Below, in pieces: positions 13,930 through 21,213 of a stretch of 27,489 nucleotides of DNA. The stretch is taken from the NCBI GenBank assembly GCA_036635475.1, contig JAVWQH010000028.1, forward strand, positions 1 to 27,489, in the 5' to 3' direction. Made by a program: the position numbers and the translations under genes. Every line of letters starts with the position of its first letter. Positions within the stretch are counted from its first letter, which is position 1. The notes under the pieces are model-generated. The model had not been told where the DNA came from. It searched no databases and saw nothing but the letters and a program-made list of their open reading frames with translations. The DNA comes from JAHHUA01 sp036635475. Lineage in GTDB: Bacteria > Bacillota > Clostridia > Oscillospirales > Ruminococcaceae.

Positions 13930-16272
13930 ATGAAAAATGATAATGGCATTATTATTGGCGATAAATATAGAATATCTGTCCTCACCAATTCCCTCATAAG
14001 ACTTGAATACAGTCTTGACGGTATCTTTGAGGACAGAATGACTCAAACTGTTACAAACAGAACTTTCCCTATTCCTCAATATAACTTAATTGATAAAGAT
14101 GATGAATTGGAAATATTAACGGATAAACTTCACTTGATTTATAACAAAAAAGAGTTCTCAATGAATGGCTTGAGCATTGAAGTTTTAGATGGTATTGGTG
14201 CAGTTTGGCAATATGGATATGTTGGAAGAAATTTGATGGGTACAACAAGAACCCTTGATGATATTGATGGTGCAACAAAACTTAATACAGGTATTCTGTC
14301 AAAATCAGGATTTGCTATACTTGATGATAGTAAATCAATTATTCAAACAGAAGATGGTTGGGTTGAACCAAGAGAAAATGGGAAAATTGACCTTTATTTC
14401 TTTGGCTATGGATATGATTTTCCCCGAGCTATAAAAGATTTCTACCATTTGAGTGGAAAAACTCCAATGATACCTCGTTATGCTTTGGGAAATTGGTGGA
14501 GCAGATACTGTAGATATACACAAGATAGCTACGAAAAATTGATGTGCGACTTTGAGAAAAAACAAATACCATTTTCAGTTGCTGTCATTGATATGGATTG
14601 GCATTTAGTTGACATTGACCCTAAGTATGGCGACGGTTGGACAGGATATACTTGGAACAAAGAACTTTTCCCTGACCCAAAAGGCTTTATGGACTGGCTT
14701 CATAACAGAGGTATGAAAGTAACACTAAATGTTCACCCTGCTTCAGGTGTTCGAGCTCATGAAGATATGTACATAGATATGGCAAAAGAACTTGGTGTTG
14801 ATTACGAAAATGAAGTTCCTATCTCTTTTGACATAACTAATAGGAAATTCCTTGATGCTTATTTCAAGTATTTGCATCACCCTAATGAAGATATGGGAGT
14901 TGACTTTTGGTGGGTTGACTGGCAACAAGGCAACGGCTCAAAAATTGATGGTTTGGACGGACTTTGGATGCTCAACCATTATCATTACCTTGACAATGCA
15001 AGAAACAATAAACGTCCTATGACTTTTTCACGTTATGCAGGACCCGGTAGTCATAGATACCCTGTTGGATTTTCCGGAGATACATATATCACTTGGGAAT
15101 CACTCGCTTTTCAACCTTATTTTACTGCCACTGCTTCAAATATTGGATATGGTTGGTGGAGCAATGATATCGGCGGTCATATGGAAGGCTACCACAACGA
15201 GGAATTATCATTGCGTTGGTATCAATTCGGAGTTTTCTCTCCAATTATGAGATTACATAGCTCAAACAATCTATTCCTAGTTAAAGAACCTTGGAATTTC
15301 AGTATGGAAATTGAATGTAATATGACAAAGTTCTTGCAGCTAAGACATAAGCTTGTTCCATATTTATACACAATGAATTACAACGCATATTTTAATGATA
15401 CTCCTATGCTGCAACCAATGTATTATTATAATTCAGACAAAGAAGTGTCATATGAAGTTCCAAATGAATACTATTTTGGCAGTGAACTTATCGCTATGCC
15501 TATAACAGCTCCTATGATTCAAAAATACAAAAAATCTAAAGTTATCGGTTGGCTTCCAAAAGGCAATTTTATAGATATATTCACAAATAGAATTTATAGT
15601 GGAAACCGCAAAATGAGTTTTTATCGTGGTCTTTCATCTATTCCTGTTTTCGCCAAAAGCGGTGCTATACTGCCAATGCTCAATGAAGAAGAAATGATGA
15701 GGATTGATTGTAACCCCAACCATTTTGACATCAATGTTTATGGTGGTGCAAATGGTGAATTTAAAATTTATGAGGACGATAACTCAACTCAAAACTATCA
15801 AAATGGTGATTGCTGTCAAACACAACTTGTTTTTGACTGGGATAATTCGCAATTTTCGATTATGCCTGTTGCGGGAAATGCCTCATTCGTACCGCAAAAC
15901 CGTTCATATACGCTTAATTTTATTTGCTGTGGAAATGCCCAGCCAATCATTACTGTCAATGGCAAAAAAGTTGAGTGCAAATTTGAATATGATGATAAAT
16001 CAAATCAGCTCAAAGTAAACATTTCATCTTATCCTGTTAATTCAAAAATTGAAATTACTTTCGCAAGCAAGCTAGCTTTACCAAAATCCCATATCACTCA
16101 AGATATTTTTGAATTGTTGGAAATAGCAGAAATACAGCACTGTGTGAAAGAAAATATATACAATCTTGTTCTTGAAAACAACAATCCTGCATACTTATTG
16201 CCACAACTTCAATCCCTTGAAATTGACAATGAATTAATAAATATGCTGACAGAAATTATTACCGCATACTAA
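13930..16272 (+). CDS. Glycoside hydrolase family 31 (alpha-glucosidase-type)
   Basis: This 780-residue retaining glycosidase most likely acts on alpha-glucosides. It has an N-terminal beta-sandwich (about 1–170; RISVLTNSLIRLEYS is typical of GH31), then a TIM barrel from about 180: ALGNWWSRY, FSVAVIDMDWH, WTGYTWNKELFPDPKGF, and VDFWWVDWQQG with nucleophile D330. The acid/base is D384 in FSGDT, and GWWSNDIGGHMEG is the GH31 signature. Beta-domains follow the barrel (about 480–690). The last ~90 residues are an additional helical-looking tail. No signal peptide is seen, so it acts in the cytoplasm on imported oligosaccharides. AAGGAG precedes the ATG. The divergent glucokinase supports glucose release. 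Alpha-xylosidase or another alpha-specificity is possible; the WVDWQQG variant of the WxDMNE-type site marks a distinct subgroup. Confidence 0.92.
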   Translation: MKNDNGIIIGDKYRISVLTNSLIRLEYSLDGIFEDRMTQTVTNRTFPIPQYNLIDKDDELEILTDKLHLIYNKKEFSMNGLSIEVLDGIGAVWQYGYVGRNLMGTTRTLDDIDGATKLNTGILSKSGFAILDDSKSIIQTEDGWVEPRENGKIDLYFFGYGYDFPRAIKDFYHLSGKTPMIPRYALGNWWSRYCRYTQDSYEKLMCDFEKKQIPFSVAVIDMDWHLVDIDPKYGDGWTGYTWNKELFPDPKGFMDWLHNRGMKVTLNVHPASGVRAHEDMYIDMAKELGVDYENEVPISFDITNRKFLDAYFKYLHHPNEDMGVDFWWVDWQQGNGSKIDGLDGLWMLNHYHYLDNARNNKRPMTFSRYAGPGSHRYPVGFSGDTYITWESLAFQPYFTATASNIGYGWWSNDIGGHMEGYHNEELSLRWYQFGVFSPIMRLHSSNNLFLVKEPWNFSMEIECNMTKFLQLRHKLVPYLYTMNYNAYFNDTPMLQPMYYYNSDKEVSYEVPNEYYFGSELIAMPITAPMIQKYKKSKVIGWLPKGNFIDIFTNRIYSGNRKMSFYRGLSSIPVFAKSGAILPMLNEEEMMRIDCNPNHFDINVYGGANGEFKIYEDDNSTQNYQNGDCCQTQLVFDWDNSQFSIMPVAGNASFVPQNRSYTLNFICCGNAQPIITVNGKKVECKFEYDDKSNQLKVNISSYPVNSKIEITFASKLALPKSHITQDIFELLEIAEIQHCVKENIYNLVLENNNPAYLLPQLQSLEIDNELINMLTEIITAY

Positions 16273-16293
16273 ATTTAACATTTAATTGCAACT

Positions 16294-16397
16294 AAAAGGA
16301 CCGACTTTGATAGTAACTGTACCGACCTCATTTTGTTAGTTTTTAGGTCTAACTTATTGGGGTCACTACAAGCTTTAATCAAAGCCAGTCCTTTTTT
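16294..16397. terminator. Long imperfect hairpin with poly-U end (terminator or structured RNA)
   Basis: An outer 18-bp arm (16294–16311, AAAAGGAC...CTTTGAT) pairs with 16378–16395 with only two A/C mismatches and runs into T6. Inside it GACCTCA (16324–16330) pairs with TGGGGTC (16358–16364) with one G–U pair, and GTTAG (16335–16339) with CTAAC (16349–16353). It lies between the convergent GH31 and proC genes, so it can end both transcripts. The size and nested stems exceed an ordinary terminator; see findings. Confidence 0.7.
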
Positions 16398-16451
16398 AAT
16401 TATATCTCATTCATTTATAAATCATATTTAGCGGGGGGGAGTATGTTAAAT

Positions 16452-17270
16452 TTACGATTTTTTATTATTAGCTTTTTGTATCAGCAAATCTTTTTCAAGA
16501 ACTGCATCGAATGCCTTGGTAATTGTAGTTTGAAAATTAAATTCTTCCAATGCGGCAATACCCTCAATTGTTGTTCCGCCTGGGGAGCATACATTGTCAA
16601 TATGTTCCCATGGGTGACCCGAACTTTCCAATATCATTTTTGCACTTCCCATAACTGTATTGGCAACAATTTCAACAGCTTGAGCCTTTGGCATACCTGC
16701 TTTTTGTGCGGCACGAGCCAAAGCATCTATATATAAATAGACAAAAGCTGGTGAACTTCCTGCTAAAACGCTAAAAATGCTAAACATATTCTCTGGGATT
16801 TTCGTCATAGAACCAACAGCAGAAAACAATTTAACTACGATATTTTCGTCTTCGATGGTAGCCTTGCTATTTGAGCAATAGCCACTTGTGGATTGCATAA
16901 CCTTTGCATTTATATTCGGCATAACTCTTACAATTTTCTTGTCTTTTCCGAAGCCTTCTTCAAGATATTCAATAGTTTTTCCAACCGCAATTGATATAAT
17001 TATAGGATTGTTAAATCCCAGATTTTTCTTTAATGTTGGCAAGATTTTATCCAAAATATTAGGTTTAACAGAAAGCAATAAGACATCACATAATGCTACT
17101 AATTCATCTTGAGATTGCATTGGAACGCAGTTATACTCAGCTTTGAAGTTATTCAAAGTTTCTTGAAAAACGTCGTAAATATAAATATTACTGCCGTCTT
17201 CCCCATTAGAAATCAGACCTTTTATTATTGCTCCTGCCATATTTCCAACGCCTAAAAATCCGTATTTCAT
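16452..17270 (-). CDS. proC: Pyrroline-5-carboxylate reductase
   Basis: ProC performs the last step of proline synthesis, reducing P5C with NAD(P)H. The 272 residues match the family. The Rossmann motif GFLGVGNMAGAIIKG is at 4–18, LLLSVKPNILDKILP follows, VRVMPNINAKV is the conserved PN segment, and the dimerisation/substrate domain carries AGSSPAFVYLYIDALARAAQKAGM and VCSPGGTTIEGIAALEE, the ProC signature. AAGGAG lies upstream of the ATG and a consensus promoter stands about 65 bp before it. It is a single-gene unit; the ABC transporter upstream is on the same strand but separated by 205 bp. Confidence 0.96.
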   Translation of the reverse strand: MKYGFLGVGNMAGAIIKGLISNGEDGSNIYIYDVFQETLNNFKAEYNCVPMQSQDELVALCDVLLLSVKPNILDKILPTLKKNLGFNNPIIISIAVGKTIEYLEEGFGKDKKIVRVMPNINAKVMQSTSGYCSNSKATIEDENIVVKLFSAVGSMTKIPENMFSIFSVLAGSSPAFVYLYIDALARAAQKAGMPKAQAVEIVANTVMGSAKMILESSGHPWEHIDNVCSPGGTTIEGIAALEEFNFQTTITKAFDAVLEKDLLIQKANNKKS

Positions 17271-17332
17271 CTTATTGCTCTCCTTATTATATTTATTAAT
17301 AGGTATATTTGATAATTGAATTTGTTGATATT

Positions 17333-17361
17333 ATTATACAGTAATTGTTGAATATTATCAA
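17333..17361 (-). promoter_or_regulatory. Promoter for proC
   Basis: On the minus strand TTGATA (17356–17361) and TATAAT (17333–17338) are 17 bp apart. This is one of the best sigma-A matches in the window, located about 65 bp before the proC start. Confidence 0.7.
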
Positions 17362-17475
17362 TAGTCTACATCTATTTATGTGTATAGTCACTAATAATCT
17401 GAGCATTATAAGATTAAGATTGTTATTATTTTATCACAATTTAGCTTTCTATTTGAATTTTTAGGAAATATTGCT

Positions 17476-18225
17476 CTAATTTAATGATGCAAATGGCTTT
17501 AAAAACTTTTTTGTTTCTTCTTCCTTTGGGTTTTCAAAAAGCTCTTTTGCAAAGCCTGCCTCAACAATAACACCATTTTTCATATATATAATTTTGTTTG
17601 CAACATTTTTTGCAAAAGACATCTCATGAGTTACAACTAACATTGTCATCTTTTCTGCGGCAAGTTTTTTCATTATCTCCAACACTTCCCCTGTTAGTTG
17701 CGGGTCAAGTGCTGATGTGGGTTCATCAAAAAGCATTATTTCAGGATTTTGCATTAATGCTCGTGCGATTGCGACTCTTTGCTGTTGTCCACCTGAAAGT
17801 TTTGACGGATAACATTGTGATTTATCCCCCAATTCCACTTTCAACAGTAAATTTTCAGCCTTTTCCAAAGCATCATTTGCTTTTGGGTTGACTAAAATAT
17901 ATGGCTTCACTAAATTATTAATAACATTCATATGAGGAAATAAGTTAAAATTTTGAAATACCATTCCCATTTTAGCTGTTATATTTTTAATTTCATCTTT
18001 TGAAGGATATTTTCCGTTGTGAACTAAATTTTCTCCGTCAATACTTATTGTTCCATCATCAATTTTTTCAAGGTTAATTAATGAGCGGAGCAATGTGCTT
18101 TTTCCTGAACCTGAAGAACCTATAATTGCAATTACATCGCCTGTTTCTATATCAAATGAAATGTTTTTAAGCACTTCTAAATTTCCAAATGATTTTTTCA
18201 ATTTTTTAATTGTAATAAAAGGCAT
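17476..18225 (-). CDS. Polar amino acid ABC transporter, ATP-binding protein
   Basis: The ATPase subunit of the importer encoded with the next two genes. About 249 residues: Walker A GSSGSGKS, Q-loop MVFQNFNLFPHM, signature LSGGQQQRVAIARAL, Walker B IMLFDEPTSALDP, and H-loop VVTHEM. The FPHMNVINN and TSALDPQLTGEVLEIMK segments are typical of the GlnQ/HisP subfamily for polar amino acids. I start at ATG 18225 because GGAGATATACAT directly precedes it; the frame is open upstream to 18267, but that would overlap the permease gene without a ribosome site. It lies 19 nt after the permease. Confidence 0.95.
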   Translation of the reverse strand: MPFITIKKLKKSFGNLEVLKNISFDIETGDVIAIIGSSGSGKSTLLRSLINLEKIDDGTISIDGENLVHNGKYPSKDEIKNITAKMGMVFQNFNLFPHMNVINNLVKPYILVNPKANDALEKAENLLLKVELGDKSQCYPSKLSGGQQQRVAIARALMQNPEIMLFDEPTSALDPQLTGEVLEIMKKLAAEKMTMLVVTHEMSFAKNVANKIIYMKNGVIVEAGFAKELFENPKEEETKKFLKPFASLN

Positions 18226-18244
18226 ATGTATATCTCCTTTCCAA

Positions 18245-18901
18245 TTAGAATGATAGTTTCTTTTCAATTTTATTTAAACCCCAAGTTATAAAAGTATTCA
18301 TAACTAAATAAATAATTCCTGCAACTATAAAGGGAAAAGTTTTTCCAGTACTGCAAACAGCTGATTTAGCAAATTGTAAAACTTCCGGTACTGCCAATGT
18401 GAACATCAATGAAGTATCTTTAACCAATGTAATGGTTTCATTTGAAACTGATGGCATTGCAACTCTTAACATTTGTGGTAAAATTATATGTAACATTGTC
18501 TGTTTTGGTGTAAAGTTCAAAACCTTTGCAGCTTCATATTGACCTTTATCTATAGCTAATAAACCGCCTCGGAATATTTCTGCAAAATATGCTGAATAAT
18601 TTAAAACAAAGCCTATAACAGTTGCCGTAAACCTGCCTGTAATCAGATATTTACCGATAAAAGGCACAAAAGGCAAACCGAAATAAATGAACAATAATTG
18701 CAAAACCAATGGTGTGCTTCTTAACAGAAACACATATATTTTAGCACAATATTTAATTGGTGTTACTTTGCAACGCATCATAATTGTTATTAAAAATCCA
18801 AGTGGCAGTGAACATATTAATGTCACAAAAAACAATGACAATGTTGTTCCAATCCCCGAGCCAACTCTTAAAAAAGTGGTTATAATATATTGCATATCCA
18901 T
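18245..18901 (-). CDS. Polar amino acid ABC transporter, permease
   Basis: An inner-membrane subunit of about 218 residues with five or so helices. It shows LRVGSGIGTTLSLFFVTL at the N-terminus, TPLVLQLLFIYFGLP, YSAYFAEIFRGGLLAIDKGQYEAAKVL (the EAA-loop region contacting the ATPase) and LPQMLRVAMPSVSNETITLVKDTSL, all typical of the HisM/GlnP family. ATG 18901 has AGGAG 5 nt upstream; the longer frame to 18952 runs into the hairpin after the binding-protein gene and is not used. Only one permease gene is present, so a homodimer is likely. Confidence 0.94.
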   Translation of the reverse strand: MDMQYIITTFLRVGSGIGTTLSLFFVTLICSLPLGFLITIMMRCKVTPIKYCAKIYVFLLRSTPLVLQLLFIYFGLPFVPFIGKYLITGRFTATVIGFVLNYSAYFAEIFRGGLLAIDKGQYEAAKVLNFTPKQTMLHIILPQMLRVAMPSVSNETITLVKDTSLMFTLAVPEVLQFAKSAVCSTGKTFPFIVAGIIYLVMNTFITWGLNKIEKKLSF

Positions 18902-18924
18902 ATTTTCTCCTGTTTTTTTAAAAA

Positions 18925-18946
18925 AGCGGAGGCTTTCGTCTCCGCT
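18925..18946 (-). terminator. Intercistronic terminator/attenuator after the binding-protein gene
   Basis: On the minus strand AGCGGAG, an 8-nt loop, CTCCGCT and then TTTTTT lie just past the binding-protein stop and just before the permease ribosome site. The likely effect is partial termination, giving more binding protein than membrane subunits, as is common in such operons. Confidence 0.75.
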
Positions 18947-18952
18947 ATTCAA

Positions 18953-19798
18953 TTATTTTTTGTTGTATTCAAACACAATTCTGTCTTCACCAAACCACTT
19001 TTCTGAAATTCTTTTTGCTGTTCCATCTTCTACCATTTCTTCCATTGCATTAAAAACTTTGTCTGCAAGTTCAGTGTTATCTTTTTTAAATCCAAACCCA
19101 TATTCTTCATCAGCAAGAACAACATCTAATACAATAAGGTCGGTTTTAGCGTTTGTTGCTATGTAATAATCTGCAACTACCCTATCAATTATAACCGCAT
19201 CTATTCTGCCGATTTTCAAATCTTGCAAAAGTGTTATATTTTCAGATGCCGTTATTATCTCTTTTTCTTTGCCTTTAATTCCGCTTTTTTCATATGCGTC
19301 CACTGCTGATGAGCCTTCTTGATATGCAACTTTTTTGCCTTCTAAATCAGAAATTTGTTGTATTTCCGAATTGGATTTAACAACAATAGCCTGTGCGTTT
19401 TTAATATAAGCCGTCGACATCAGCATCTCCTTTTGCCTATCAGCAGTAATCGTCATTCCATTCCATAAAACGTCTACTTTACCGCTATTCAGCTCAAGTT
19501 CTTTTGTGGACCACTCAATTGGAGTTGGAACGGCTTTCATATCTAATCTTTTCGCCACTTCATTGGCTAAATCAATATCAAATCCAACTATATTGTTATT
19601 ATCATCACGAAATCCCATTGGTGGAAATTGATCATCAAGACCAATTATTAACTCTGTTTTCTTTGGTAAATCATTTGATGTATCGGGGTGCTGTGTGGAC
19701 GATTGCTTTTGTGTTAAATCGGTTGGACTTGTTTTACCACAGCCTATTAAGGAAATTGCCAGTGTTGTTGCTAAGATTAGCGTAATAAGTTTTTTCAT
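18953..19798 (-). CDS. Amino acid ABC transporter substrate-binding lipoprotein
   Basis: The extracellular receptor of the importer has 281 residues. A lipoprotein signal MKKLITLILATTLAISLIGC places the lipid-bearing Cys at 20. A Ser/Thr/Gln-rich linker follows, then an SBP family-3 domain: LIIGLDDQFPPMGFRDDNNN, VGFDIDLANEVAKRL, VDVLWNGMTITADRQ, and DLEGKKVAYQEGSSA. These are the conserved steps of the polar-amino-acid binding fold. The ligand cannot be read from sequence. GGAGGATAAGTAA precedes the ATG. Three GTGCTA-type half-sites lie upstream. It is the first gene of the transporter operon. Confidence 0.95.
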   Translation of the reverse strand: MKKLITLILATTLAISLIGCGKTSPTDLTQKQSSTQHPDTSNDLPKKTELIIGLDDQFPPMGFRDDNNNIVGFDIDLANEVAKRLDMKAVPTPIEWSTKELELNSGKVDVLWNGMTITADRQKEMLMSTAYIKNAQAIVVKSNSEIQQISDLEGKKVAYQEGSSAVDAYEKSGIKGKEKEIITASENITLLQDLKIGRIDAVIIDRVVADYYIATNAKTDLIVLDVVLADEEYGFGFKKDNTELADKVFNAMEEMVEDGTAKRISEKWFGEDRIVFEYNKK

Positions 19799-19854
19799 TT
19801 ACTTATCCTCCATTTATTTATAATGTTTGTTATTCTACACTTTATTATGGTAAT

Positions 19855-19904
19855 GTGCTAATACGCTAAAGTGCTATTTTTAATTGATTTTATCATTTAG
19901 CACT
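19855..19904. promoter_or_regulatory. Cluster of GTGCTA half-sites upstream of the transporter
   Basis: GTGCTA occurs at 19855–19860 and 19871–19876 as direct repeats 16 bp apart. AGTGCTA (19870–19876) is also inverted as TAGCACT (19898–19904). The spacing and the location 57–106 bp before the transporter start fit an operator. Chance is possible in AT-rich DNA, but the G/C content of the words makes it less so. Confidence 0.35.
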
Positions 19905-19971
19905 ATATTTTCTTCACTTTACTATCATTTTCGCAAAATTCCTTTAATTTTCAGTGTTTTTACACAAAATA

Positions 19972-20006
19972 AAACGAGATGTATCGTAAATGATTACATC
20001 TCGTTT
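19972..20006 (-). terminator. Terminator after mazF
   Basis: AAACGAGATGTA (19972–19983) and TACATCTCGTTT (19995–20006) form a perfect 12-bp stem. On the minus strand TTTTATTTTG continues it, ending the mazF transcript. Confidence 0.85.
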
Positions 20007-20012
20007 CAACTT

Positions 20013-20381
20013 TTAAAAAAATGTTCTTGGCATTTCATCATTAAGTCCAAAACTTACGGATAGACCTTGGTCTATTTTGTACATAGCTGTGTCATCAAGC
20101 TGGCCCATTTTTTCTTTTAATCGCTTTTTATCCAAAGTTCTTATTTGTTCCAATAAAACAACAGAATCTTTTGATAATCCGCAATTGTCTGACTCTAATT
20201 GAATATGAGTTGGTAGCTTCGATTTTTCTTTTTGGCTTGTTATCGCAGCTGCAATTACTGTTGGACTGAACTTGTTTCCCACATTGTTTTGTACAATCAG
20301 AACAGGACGAATACCGCCTTGTTCCGAACCGACAACAGGACTTAAATCTGCATAATATATTTCTCCTCTTTTCACAGTCAC
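20013..20381 (-). CDS. mazF: MazF/EndoA-type mRNA interferase toxin
   Basis: The protein is very close to Bacillus EndoA (NdoA), a ribosome-independent endoribonuclease that cuts mRNA at short sequences. It reads VKRGEIYYADLSPVVGSEQGG then IRPVLIVQNN, FSPTVIAAAITSQ, LPTHIQL, and SVVLLEQIRTLDKKRL, all family blocks, including the active-site Arg of GGIRPV and the Thr of AAIT. About 122 residues from the GTG at 20381, which has GGAG 10 nt upstream; an in-frame ATG at 20399 has no ribosome site and gives an atypical N-terminus. No antitoxin gene is visible upstream (287 bp without a convincing frame). The place in the genome, downstream of acpS and a lipoprotein gene, resembles the Bacillus ndoA locus. 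Confidence 0.92.
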   Translation of the reverse strand: MTVKRGEIYYADLSPVVGSEQGGIRPVLIVQNNVGNKFSPTVIAAAITSQKEKSKLPTHIQLESDNCGLSKDSVVLLEQIRTLDKKRLKEKMGQLDDTAMYKIDQGLSVSFGLNDEMPRTFF

Positions 20382-20620
20382 AAAAATCACACTCCGCATA
20401 TTTTAAACAATAAATTCAATAATTTTTAACTCTTTTTTCTTCAAGTATATATTTGCCAATATCGAAGCTATTTAAACAGAGTCAATACTATATTATTTTA
20501 AATAGATTGTTTTTGATAATATTAGCGAGCATTTTTAATATTAATTTCTGTGAGATTTTACGCAAAAACAATTAAAACGCAGATAATCACACTCTACCCT
20601 CATAAAATCATCTAATAAAA

Positions 20621-20653
20621 AAATGGTGCACTTCTTTAAAAAGTACACCATTT
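20621..20653 (-). terminator. Terminator after the lipoprotein gene
   Basis: AAATGGTGCACTT (20621–20633) pairs with AAGTACACCATTT (20641–20653) with one mismatch around a 7-nt loop. The minus strand continues with T7. It separates the acpS–nnr–lipoprotein transcript from mazF. Confidence 0.85.
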
Positions 20654-20668
20654 GAAATATAAACGATA

Positions 20669-21199
20669 TTATTTTTTTATGGTAAAATTAGAAAATTCCA
20701 TTAGAAATTGCTTTTCAGGGATTTCAAGTTTGAGGAAATTTCCTGTTTTACTGTCTATGGAAAGATAGAATATTCCATTTTCAATTTCACCTTTAATAAT
20801 CAATGCTGAACCATCAACTGAAACTTCAATTCCATTTTCTTGCGTCACAGAGTTTATAGCTTTAAGTATCATTGATGAAACTGCATCTCCAACCATCGTT
20901 TTCCTATCTATTGTGAAATTTATATCCTTGTAAGCTACCTTGATTTTTTCGCCAATTAAAGTAAACTTAATATCTTTAAGCGTTTCTGGACTGGTAAATA
21001 TTATTTCAAATCCATTTTCTTCATCATTACTCAGTTGAGCAAATGCTTCAAGTTCTTGATATACTATATGTGCCCCACTTGAAAATGGTCTTGAAATTTG
21101 CGTTGCAACTTCTTCTTTATCAATTTTTTTGTCATTACCTCCACAAGCTGTAAATAGGCACATAATCGTTAAAATTATGCTGATTGCTTTAATTTTCAT
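20669..21199 (-). CDS. Hypothetical lipoprotein, YdcC/LolA-like by position
   Basis: About 176 residues. A lipoprotein signal peptide MKIKAISIILTIMCLFTAC gives a lipid-bearing Cys at 19. The mature part alternates short beta-strand-like segments (EIIFTSPETLKDIKFTLIG, IKVAYKDINFTI, FYLSIDSKTGNFLKLEIPE) as in LolA/LppX-type sheets, and its place directly after acpS–nnr resembles Bacillus ydcC. I see no catalytic motif. ATG 21199 has AGGGG 8 nt upstream; the frame is open through a preceding TTG. It starts 14 nt after nnr, so it is probably in that operon, and a strong terminator follows. Fold and homology are inference. Confidence 0.65.
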   Translation of the reverse strand: MKIKAISIILTIMCLFTACGGNDKKIDKEEVATQISRPFSSGAHIVYQELEAFAQLSNDEENGFEIIFTSPETLKDIKFTLIGEKIKVAYKDINFTIDRKTMVGDAVSSMILKAINSVTQENGIEVSVDGSALIIKGEIENGIFYLSIDSKTGNFLKLEIPEKQFLMEFSNFTIKK

Positions 21200-21213
21200 C
21201 AAACATACCCCTA

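Noticed and set aside
16443..16736. Open frame on the plus strand preceded by a G-run (GCGGGGGGGA) that looks like a ribosome site
   Set aside because: It lies entirely antisense to proC, which has full family motifs. The predicted peptide is Cys/Phe-rich without any family pattern, so the frame is a shadow; the G-run remains an unexplained oddity.
20400..20668. A MazE-like antitoxin upstream of mazF
   Set aside because: The longest minus-strand ATG frame I could read there is about 20 codons (starting MRVECDYLRF) with no ribosome site and no ribbon-helix-helix pattern.
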